From the NCBI GenBank assembly GCA_937858455.1, contig CALLYN010000935.1, positions 1-5,910 of the forward strand: a stretch of 5,910 bases of DNA, written 5' to 3'. The DNA is from an uncultured Kouleothrix sp. GTDB taxonomy: Bacteria; Chloroflexota; Chloroflexia; Chloroflexales; Roseiflexaceae. The notes beneath the pieces were generated by a model. That model was not told the origin of the DNA and ran no database searches. It saw only the letters and a list, made by a program, of their open reading frames with translations. The position numbers and the translations under genes were made by a program. Position 1 is the first letter of the stretch; every line of letters begins with the position of its first letter. Of the stretch, positions 1 through 5,567 are shown one piece after another.

Positions 1-55
1 GTCGCCCGAGGGCGCGGCTGCGCCGGCCGAGGCGGGCCGGCGCAAGGCGGCGTAA
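1..55 (+). CDS. 3' end of an unidentified plus-strand gene (C-terminal tail only)
   Basis: The frame starting at base 2 reads SPEGAAAPAEAGRRKAA and then a TAA stop at 53-55. Sixteen of its 17 sense codons end in G or C, matching the codon style of the clear genes in this window. An intrinsic terminator of the same orientation follows 28 nt after the stop, which supports a real plus-strand gene ending here. The tail is rich in Ala and Pro with a basic end (RRK), typical of a disordered C-terminus, and gives no clue to function. The gene body lies outside the window, so the product cannot be named. The frame could be accidental because the stretch is short. The terminator is the main reason for reporting it. 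Confidence 0.5.
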   Translation, partial: SPEGAAAPAEAGRRKAA

Positions 56-83
56 GCACCCGGCGACAATCGACGGTGGGGAG

Positions 84-121
84 TTCGGGGGTGGCAGTGC
101 CGCCCCCGAAGTTTTATTTTT
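84..121 (+). terminator. Rho-independent terminator after the upstream gene
   Basis: Bases 84-95 (TTCGGGGGTGGC) pair with 99-110 (GCCGCCCCCGAA) around the loop AGT. This gives a 12-bp stem with a single T-G wobble (92 with 102). The stem is followed directly by GTTTTATTTTT, a good U-tract on the plus strand. On the minus strand the stem is followed by no T-run, so termination is expected mainly for transcription arriving from the left, from the gene ending at 55. Confidence 0.85.
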
Positions 122-209
122 AGAGCCTACGGTAGCTGCGCTGTTCGGCTTGCCGAAGCCGGGCGGGGCACGCGCAGGCGCTGTAGAGGCGCAATATTAT
201 GGTGCGAGC

Positions 210-256
210 AAAGGACGAAGGACGATGGCGCTATTGTCCATCGCCCTTCGTCCTTT
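210..256. repeat. Long near-perfect palindrome between convergent genes
   Basis: The left arm 210-228 (AAAGGACGAAGGACGATGG) is complementary to the right arm 238-256 at 18 of 19 positions, the exception being A222 opposite C244. The loop is the 9 nt at 229-237. The left arm itself contains a tandem heptamer, GGACGAA then GGACGAT. It lies 28 nt beyond the stop of the uxaA gene on the minus strand. No T-run follows the stem in either direction, so it is not a standard intrinsic terminator. It may be a transcript 3'-end stabiliser, a Rho-assisted or bidirectional terminator, or one copy of a dispersed REP/MITE-like repeat. The window has only this one copy, so these cannot be told apart here. 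Confidence 0.85.
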
Positions 257-283
257 GTCGAACTGAAAAGTGACTTCCGCCAG

Positions 284-1828
284 CTACATCGTCGCCCCGA
301 CGATCCAGGGGTTGAACTCCTCCTCGCCAATATCCTGCGCCTCGCTCAGGCTCTTTTCGCCCGAGGCCACCGCGATCAGCTTCTCGAAGATCTCGCGCCC
401 GACCTGCTCGATCGTCGCGCCCTCGAGGATGCGGCCGGCGTTGATATCCATATCGCCGCGCATGCGCTCGTACGTGGTATTGTTCGTGGCGATCTTGATG
501 CTCGGCGCGGGCTTGAAGCCGAAGCAGCTGCCGCGCCCGGTGGTAAAGGCGATCAGGTTGCAGCCACCCGCCACCTGCCCGGTCGCCGACACCGGGTCGT
601 AGCCGGGGGTATCCATAAACACAAAGCCGTGCTCGTCGATCGGCTCGGCGTACTCGTACACCGCCTGTAGCGGCATGCTGCCGCCCTTGGCCACCGCGCC
701 AAGCGACTTCTCGTAGATCGTGGTGAGCCCGCCGGCCTTGTTGCCCGGCGCGGGGTTATTGTCGATCATGAAGCCCTCGCGGCTGGTGTACTCCTCCCAC
801 CAGCGCACGCGCTCGATCAGCTTCTCGCCGACCGCGCGGCTCACGGCGCGGCGCGTCAGCAGGTGCTCGGCGCCATAGATCTCGGGCGTCTCGCTCAGCA
901 CCGCCGTGCCGCCCTGCCCCACCAGCAGATCCACCGCGTAGCCCAGCGCCGGGTTGGCCGTCACGCCGCTGAAGCCGTCGCTGCCGCCGCACTGCAGCGC
1001 CAGCGCCAGCTCGCTCAGCGGCACGGGCTCGCGCGTGCTCTGGTTGGCGCGCGCCAGCAGCCCTTCCAGCAGCCTCAGGCCCTCGTCGATCGTCGCCGCC
1101 ACGCCGCCGGTGTCTTGAATGCCGAGGTACGGCGGCAAGCGCGGGTTGCCCAGGCGGTCGTGCTGGCTCGCGAACAGGTCCTCGAACTGGTTGGCCTCGC
1201 AGCCGAGGCCGACGAACAGGTAGGCCGCGACGTTGGGGTTGCGCGCGAAGCCGGCCAGCGTGCGGCGCAGCATCTCGATCTCGTAGCCGGCGGTCTTGGA
1301 GGCGCAGCCGCTGTGGTGGGCGATGCCGATCACATCGGTGACATTCGGGAAGCGCGGCAGCAGCTCGGCGCGGGCGCGCGCGGCGATCCGCCGCACGGTA
1401 TGCGCCGAGCAGTTGACGGTGCCGAGCACCGCGACGGTGTTGCGCGTGCCGGCGCGGCCGTGCGCGCGGCGGTAGCCCTGAAATGTGCGGCGCTGCTCGG
1501 CCGGCACCAGCGCCACCGGGCGCGCCTCGGCGCCGATCTGGTAGTCGAGCCGCATGTCGCCGACGGCGAGGTTGTGGCTGTGTACGTGGTCGCCCGGCGC
1601 GATCGTGTGGGTCGCGAAGCCGATCACCTGGCCGTAGCGCCGCACCGGCTGGCCAGGCTCGACCGGGCGCAGCGCGAACTTATGCCCGGCGTCGATCGCG
1701 CGCGCCAGGCGCGGCGCGTAGCCGGCCAGCTCGATCTGGCGGCCCGCCGCAAGCGGCACCAGCGCGATCGCGACGTCGTCGTTGGGATGCAGTTGGATGG
1801 CTGGTGTGTCATGCAGGGTGATCAGCAT
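284..1828 (-). CDS. uxaA: UxaA-family dehydratase (altronate dehydratase type)
   Basis: This 514-residue cytoplasmic protein is a full-length UxaA/GarD-family sugar-acid dehydratase; E. coli UxaA is about 495 residues. The family's type reaction is removal of water from D-altronate to give 2-dehydro-3-deoxy-D-gluconate, using a divalent metal, in hexuronate breakdown. The N-terminal SAF-like domain (about residues 12-90) carries the AGHKFALRP and GDHVHSHN signatures (residues 47-55 and 79-86). The catalytic part starts at GYRRAHGRAGTRN (118-130) and continues with VNCS (138-141), HHSGC (171-175), GLGCE (207-211), LQCGGSD (278-284), ETPE (313-316), DTPGYDP (406-412) and TTGRGSCFG (429-437). 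It ends in the usual FNPWIVGATM. The ATG at 1828-1826 is fixed by an AAGGAG site 6 nt upstream. Related members act on galactarate or sulfolactate. No other hexuronate gene is visible, so the substrate is inferred from overall likeness and remains open. The gene is intact. Confidence 0.93.
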   Translation of the reverse strand: MLITLHDTPAIQLHPNDDVAIALVPLAAGRQIELAGYAPRLARAIDAGHKFALRPVEPGQPVRRYGQVIGFATHTIAPGDHVHSHNLAVGDMRLDYQIGAEARPVALVPAEQRRTFQGYRRAHGRAGTRNTVAVLGTVNCSAHTVRRIAARARAELLPRFPNVTDVIGIAHHSGCASKTAGYEIEMLRRTLAGFARNPNVAAYLFVGLGCEANQFEDLFASQHDRLGNPRLPPYLGIQDTGGVAATIDEGLRLLEGLLARANQSTREPVPLSELALALQCGGSDGFSGVTANPALGYAVDLLVGQGGTAVLSETPEIYGAEHLLTRRAVSRAVGEKLIERVRWWEEYTSREGFMIDNNPAPGNKAGGLTTIYEKSLGAVAKGGSMPLQAVYEYAEPIDEHGFVFMDTPGYDPVSATGQVAGGCNLIAFTTGRGSCFGFKPAPSIKIATNNTTYERMRGDMDINAGRILEGATIEQVGREIFEKLIAVASGEKSLSEAQDIGEEEFNPWIVGATM

Positions 1829-1834
1829 GGCGCT

Positions 1835-1840
1835 CTCCTT
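1835..1840 (-). promoter_or_regulatory. Ribosome binding site of uxaA
   Basis: AAGGAG on the minus strand, 6 nt before the ATG at 1828. It is close to the Shine-Dalgarno consensus with slightly short but workable spacing, and it decides the start codon. Confidence 0.8.
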
Positions 1841-1869
1841 GGTTGTCGGCGTTTATACAGGTGCGGCAA

Positions 1870-1875
1870 ATTATA
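1870..1875 (-). promoter_or_regulatory. Candidate -10 box of a uxaA promoter
   Basis: A perfect TATAAT on the minus strand sits in the 63-nt gap after the kinase stop, in otherwise GC-rich DNA. Transcription would begin near 1863, leaving a leader of about 35 nt that includes the AAGGAG site. No good -35 hexamer is found 16-18 nt upstream; that area is GC-rich and overlaps the end of the kinase gene. An activator-dependent promoter or a chance match are both possible. A second AT-rich hexamer, TATAAA (1857-1852), lies 18 nt downstream. Confidence 0.5.
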
Positions 1876-1891
1876 CGCGATGCGGCGGCAG

Positions 1892-4800
1892 CTAGCCGGG
1901 GCTTTTGGTGAGGCAGCCGAGCACCCCGCGCACCAGCTGGTCGGTGGTGAACGGCTTGGCGATCACCGGCAGGCCGGTGCGCCGCAGGAAGCGCTGGCTG
2001 TGCCCGCTGAGGGTATCGCCGGTGATGATCAGCCAGCGCTGGTCGGGCTGGTGCGGCCGCAGCTGCGCGTAGAGCGCCGGCCCGTCGAGGCCAGGCATGT
2101 GCAGGTCGCTGATGATCAGCGCGTACGCGCCGGCCGAGGCTAGCGCGAGCGCTTCCTGGCCTCCGGCGGCGGCGTCGACCACCGCGCCGTGGCGCTTGAG
2201 CGCGGCGGCCACCACGTCGCGTAGCGGCTCCTCGTCTTCGACCACCAGCACGCGCGCGCCGGCCAGCGTGTCGAGCGCCAGCTCGGCCTCGGCCGCAGAC
2301 ACGGCGGGCGCTGACGCGATCGGCAGCTGGATGAAAAACGTGGCGCCCTGGCCCGGCTGGCTGTTGACCCAGATCTGGCCGTTGTGCTGCTGGACGATCG
2401 CGTGGCTGATTGCCAGGCCCAGCCCGGTGCCCTTGCCGATCGCGCGGGTGGTGAAGAACGGGTCGAAGATGCGTGGCAGGTTGTGCGGCTCGATGCCCGG
2501 CCCGCTGTCTTCGATCGCAACCAGCACCTTGTGGTCGGCGGCGCTGGCGCTGATGCGCAGCCGGCGCTGCTCGGGCGGGCTGTCGGTCATCGACTGCACG
2601 GCGTTGTTGAGCACATTGAACAGCACCTGGCTGAGCTGGTTGGGGTCGCCGCTCACCGGCGGCAGGTTCGGGTCCAGCTCGGCCTGCACCGCGATCTGCT
2701 GGGCGTGCAGCGCGCCGGCCAGCCGGTCGAGCGCCTCGCTCACCAGGGGGCGAAGCGGCACCGGCTCGGTCTGTGGCGGCTGGGGCCGCGCGAAGCTGAG
2801 CATCTGCTGGACGATCGCGCGCGCGCGCAGCGCCGCCCGCTCGATCTTCTCGAAATCGTCGTGCAGCTCGTCGGGCAGGCTGTCGCCAAGCTGGAGCTGC
2901 GCCAGGCCGAGGATCATCGCCAGCGGGTTGTTCAGCTCGTGGGCCGCGCCGGCGATCAGGCGGCCGAGGGCGGCGAGCTTCTCGATCTGGTGCTGCTGGG
3001 CCGCCTGCTCGCGCTGGTCGGTCACGTCCTTGATGATCACAAACACCTCGCCGTAGTCGGCGATCAGCGCGGCCGAGAGCAGCACATACAGCGGGCGGCC
3101 GTTCACGTCGGCAACCTCGATCTCAAACGACTGAGGCTCGCCGCGCTGCAGCGCCTGCCAGCGCGCATACAGCGCCGAGTGCATATGCGCGGGCGCCATC
3201 TCGATTGCGTTCTGGCCCTCGATCTCGCCGCCGCCCAGCCGCGACGACACCAGGCGCTCGGGGTTGATCACGTGGATCGTATAGTCGGGGCGGAGGGTCA
3301 GCAGCAGGTCGGGGGTGTTGTGGATCAGCGTGTTCAGGTAGGTGCGCGTGGCCTCGGCCTCGCGGTAGAGCCGGGCGTTGGCGCTGGCGCTTGTGTGCAG
3401 CGCCTTGTGCACCTGGGCTTTGGCGATCGCCTGGGCCAGCTGCTGCGCCACCGTCTCGATCAGGCGCTGCTCGTCGTCGCCGAGCGGCTGGCCGTCGTTG
3501 TGGTTGACGATCAAGACGCCGAGCATCTGGCCATCGGCCACCAGCGGCGCCAGGCACATGCTGGTAATGCCCAGCGGTATGAGCGCCGGGTGCAGCGCAT
3601 TGATCCGGGCGATCGTCTCGGCGTCGACGGCTCGCAGGCTGGTGGCGTCGAGCAGCGTGCGGCCAATCGCCAGCTGCGCAATGTCGACACGCTTGAACTC
3701 GGCGAGAAGCTCGGCCGGAACATTGTGCGAGGCGTGCAGCTCGAACGTGCCGTGCGGCGTGGCGAGGTATACGCCGCCCATCGCGAGCAGCCCCAGCTCG
3801 GCGAGCACGCGCAGCCCCTCGTGTAGCACGGTGGCGAGATCGAGCGAGGCGTTGATCGCCTCGTTGAACTGCAGCAGCGCCGCAAGCTCGCGGCGCTGGC
3901 GGCGCTGCTCGGCCTCGGACTGCAGGAGCGCGCTGTGCAGCTCGGCATTGGCGATCGCAATCGCGGCATACTCGGCGTAGCGCCCCAGGTGCTCGAGGTC
4001 GTCGGCGCCGAACTGGCCTTCGGTGCGGTGGCCGACCGTCAGCACGCCGAGCACGGCGCCCTGGTGCAGCAGCGGCTGGGCCATCGACGAGCGCACCACC
4101 TGGCCATCGCGGAACGCCGCGTGCGCGCGCGGGTCGAGCGCAACGCTGGGCACGCAGATGCCGTGCCCGCTGCGCATGACATTGCCGGCGATGCTGGTAT
4201 CGTACGAGCCGCGCGCGCCGATCCAGCGCTCGCCCTCGGCGCCAAACGCCATCACGCACTCAAGCAGCTCGGCGCCGGGCACCGGCCGGGCGATCGTGAC
4301 ATAGTTCGCGTCGAACAGCCGGTGCGCCTGCTCGCACACCGTGCGCAGCGCCGCCGCGAGCAGGCCGGTGCCGGTGACGGCCTGCGCGGTGACGGCGAGC
4401 GACATCAGCTGCTGCATCTGGCGCTGGATCTGCCGGCGCAACTCAAGCTGCGCCAGCAGCGCGGCGATCTGGTGCGCGAAGGCCTCGATAAACGGCGCCT
4501 GCTCGGAGCGGATCGCGTGGCTCCACACCAGCAGCACGCCGCGCACCTCGGCGCCAAGCAGCAGTGGCGCCGCAATGCTGCCTGGCGCGCCGACGGCCCA
4601 CAGCAGCGCTTGCACCACCCTGGCGCTGTGCGGCGGCAGCAGCGCCTGCACCAGCGGCCGGAACTGGTCGAGAAACAGCGTTTGCTGCTGCTCGATCACC
4701 TCGCGGAACACCGGCGCGTCGGCCGGAATGCGGATCGCCGCAAGGTCGAGCTGCGCCGCGCGCTTGAGCAGCTCGCGCACGCGCTGCGGTGCGCTCAGGT

Positions 4801-5341
4801 GCTCGATCCGCAGCGTGCCGGCCGCCGGGTCGAGCGCCAGCGTCAGCATGCCGATCCCTAGCGGCTGCATGGTCTTCTGGATGCGGCCGTACAGCTCGTC
4901 GGGCGACGCGGCGGCGAGCAGCTGGGGGATGAGCTGGTTGAACTGCAGCACGATCTGCTCGCGGCGGTGCAGCACCGAGGTGGGGTAGATCACCGCAGTG
5001 AGCGCGGGCCGGCCCTCGGCGGCGACGTACAGCTCGATCTCGGCCATGATCAGGATGCCGCCGGCGCCGACGAGGTGCGTGCGCAGCGGCCGGTGGGCGC
5101 GCGCCGCCGTGGCCTGGCGCATGGCAGCCGTCAGGCGCGCGCGCTCGGCGGGCTGCACCAGCGTGGTGAACGGCCGGCCCAGCAGGCGCTCGCGGCTCGC
5201 GCCAAGCAGCTTGAGCAGCGGCTCGCTGACCATCTCGATCGTGCCGGTGTGTGTGATCAGCGCGATATTCCAGGGTGTTGCGGACATCAGGTCGCGCAGG
5301 TCGTCGGTGAGCTGGGCTTCGGATTGGAGATCGTCGCTCAT
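1892..5341 (-). CDS. Soluble hybrid sensor histidine kinase, PAS-GAF3-PAS-HisKA-HATPase-REC
   Basis: This 1149-residue protein has a PAS domain (about 16-118), three GAF domains (about 130-300, 315-468, 490-642), helical linkers between the later modules, and a second PAS with its PAC end (about 665-778). A HisKA helix pair follows with the H-box GAAHELNNPL, placing the phosphorylated histidine at 801. The ATPase domain shows the N-box NVLNNA (Asn913), G1 DSGPGI (from Asp945), F-box FDPFF (959-963) and G2 GKGTGLGLAIS (969-979). A C-terminal receiver has the acidic pair VEDEE (Asp1036), acceptor Asp1079 in SDLHMPGLDG, Thr1107 and Lys1129 in AKPF. All catalytic residues are present, so autophosphorylation and transfer to its own receiver are expected. 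There is no signal peptide, membrane segment or output domain, so it is a cytoplasmic orphan whose signal and partner are unknown. The ATG at 5341 is preferred because AAGAGG lies 8 nt before it; an in-frame ATG at 5368 would add nine residues but has no ribosome binding site. Confidence 0.95.
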   Translation of the reverse strand: MSDDLQSEAQLTDDLRDLMSATPWNIALITHTGTIEMVSEPLLKLLGASRERLLGRPFTTLVQPAERARLTAAMRQATAARAHRPLRTHLVGAGGILIMAEIELYVAAEGRPALTAVIYPTSVLHRREQIVLQFNQLIPQLLAAASPDELYGRIQKTMQPLGIGMLTLALDPAAGTLRIEHLSAPQRVRELLKRAAQLDLAAIRIPADAPVFREVIEQQQTLFLDQFRPLVQALLPPHSARVVQALLWAVGAPGSIAAPLLLGAEVRGVLLVWSHAIRSEQAPFIEAFAHQIAALLAQLELRRQIQRQMQQLMSLAVTAQAVTGTGLLAAALRTVCEQAHRLFDANYVTIARPVPGAELLECVMAFGAEGERWIGARGSYDTSIAGNVMRSGHGICVPSVALDPRAHAAFRDGQVVRSSMAQPLLHQGAVLGVLTVGHRTEGQFGADDLEHLGRYAEYAAIAIANAELHSALLQSEAEQRRQRRELAALLQFNEAINASLDLATVLHEGLRVLAELGLLAMGGVYLATPHGTFELHASHNVPAELLAEFKRVDIAQLAIGRTLLDATSLRAVDAETIARINALHPALIPLGITSMCLAPLVADGQMLGVLIVNHNDGQPLGDDEQRLIETVAQQLAQAIAKAQVHKALHTSASANARLYREAEATRTYLNTLIHNTPDLLLTLRPDYTIHVINPERLVSSRLGGGEIEGQNAIEMAPAHMHSALYARWQALQRGEPQSFEIEVADVNGRPLYVLLSAALIADYGEVFVIIKDVTDQREQAAQQHQIEKLAALGRLIAGAAHELNNPLAMILGLAQLQLGDSLPDELHDDFEKIERAALRARAIVQQMLSFARPQPPQTEPVPLRPLVSEALDRLAGALHAQQIAVQAELDPNLPPVSGDPNQLSQVLFNVLNNAVQSMTDSPPEQRRLRISASAADHKVLVAIEDSGPGIEPHNLPRIFDPFFTTRAIGKGTGLGLAISHAIVQQHNGQIWVNSQPGQGATFFIQLPIASAPAVSAAEAELALDTLAGARVLVVEDEEPLRDVVAAALKRHGAVVDAAAGGQEALALASAGAYALIISDLHMPGLDGPALYAQLRPHQPDQRWLIITGDTLSGHSQRFLRRTGLPVIAKPFTTDQLVRGVLGCLTKSPG

Positions 5342-5349
5342 GAAACGCG

Positions 5350-5355
5350 CCTCTT
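5350..5355 (-). promoter_or_regulatory. Ribosome binding site of the hybrid kinase
   Basis: AAGAGG on the minus strand lies 8 nt before the ATG at 5341. The in-frame upstream ATG at 5368 is preceded by CTCCGTCA with no purine-rich site, so this element argues for the downstream start and the 1149-residue product. Confidence 0.6.
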
Positions 5356-5375
5356 GTAGCGATTGCATTGACGGA

Positions 5376-5436
5376 GCTTACGCGGTGGCGGCCGGGCCAG
5401 CGCCATGCCCCCCAGGCGGGAGGCGACCGCGTAAGC
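5376..5436. repeat. 11-bp perfect inverted repeat upstream of the kinase
   Basis: GCTTACGCGGT (5376-5386) and ACCGCGTAAGC (5426-5436) are exact inverted copies separated by 39 nt. The enclosed DNA is very GC-rich and can form smaller stems of its own, for example 5407-5413 with 5418-5424, giving six pairs and one C-A mismatch. The near arm is 35 nt upstream of the kinase start. In the kinase mRNA this would make a branched 5' leader structure just before the ribosome binding site. In DNA the arms could be two operator sites. No T-run follows on either strand, so it is not an intrinsic terminator. I recognise no known riboswitch family. Confidence 0.6.
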
Positions 5437-5508
5437 CGTGCGATTTGAGAGATTGCGACGCGCTATACAGCTAGCTACATCTCTTTATTTTACCACCGCT
5501 CGCACGGC
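5435..5508. repeat. 9-bp inverted repeat in the divergent intergenic region
   Basis: GCCGTGCGA (5435-5443) is matched exactly in inverted form by TCGCACGGC (5500-5508), 56 nt apart. The right arm ends one base before the proposed -10 box of the plus-strand gene, and the left arm shares two bases with the preceding inverted repeat. The placement suits an operator pair controlling the divergent genes. A 9-bp match in about 200 nt of GC-rich DNA can arise by chance, so the functional reading is tentative. Confidence 0.35.
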
Positions 5509-5509
5509 C

Positions 5510-5520
5510 TATGATAGAAT
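5510..5520 (+). promoter_or_regulatory. Candidate -10 region of the ThyX-like gene
   Basis: TATGAT (5510-5515), one base off TATAAT, overlaps TAGAAT (5515-5520). They lie in the AT-richest part of the intergenic region, just downstream of the T-rich stretch 5481-5492. Transcription would start near 5522 and give a leader of about 46 nt. The best -35 match is TTTACC (5489-5494), four of six bases but only 15 nt away, so the upstream element is weak. Confidence 0.45.
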
Positions 5521-5552
5521 TGCGCCAGGGCAATCAGGGCCTGCGCAACCTC

Positions 5553-5557
5553 AGGAG
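5553..5557 (+). promoter_or_regulatory. Ribosome binding site of the ThyX-like gene
   Basis: AGGAG lies 10 nt before the ATG at 5568 and supports that start. A weak stem (GCGC 5522-5525 with GCGC 5543-5546, plus AGG with CCT) lies just upstream in the leader. Confidence 0.65.
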
Positions 5558-5567
5558 CAACGATAGC

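Noticed and set aside
144..157. Small hairpin TTCGGC-TT-GCCGAA in the left intergenic region
   Set aside because: The stem is only 6 bp and has no T-run. Such hairpins are common by chance in GC-rich DNA, and the stronger terminator lies just upstream.
127..330. 67-codon minus-strand frame across the palindrome and the uxaA 3' end
   Set aside because: It overlaps the end of uxaA out of frame, is Arg/Ser-rich, and contains both arms of the palindrome. It shows no sign of coding selection.
863..2143. 426-codon plus-strand open frame opposite uxaA and the end of the kinase gene
   Set aside because: It mirrors the minus-strand genes, is dominated by Arg, Ala, Gln and Val from antisense GC-rich codons, and matches no recognisable domain, while the opposite strand encodes clear protein families.
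2384..3826. 480-codon plus-strand open frame opposite the kinase
   Set aside because: This is a GC-driven shadow of the HisKA, PAS and GAF coding region, with low-complexity RRQ/LAQ-like composition and no family motif.
3123..4259. 378-codon minus-strand frame inside the kinase gene
   Set aside because: It is an alternative frame of the same strand, extremely rich in Arg and Ala, lying within GAF-coding DNA that reads cleanly in the kinase frame.
4967..5474. Plus-strand frames over the kinase N-terminal region
   Set aside because: They run opposite the PAS-coding sequence with antisense-like composition, and the kinase frame explains the DNA fully.
5469..5476. AGCTAGCT 8-bp palindrome between the divergent genes
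   Set aside because: The symmetry does not extend beyond 8 bp, and a single occurrence gives no support for an operator.
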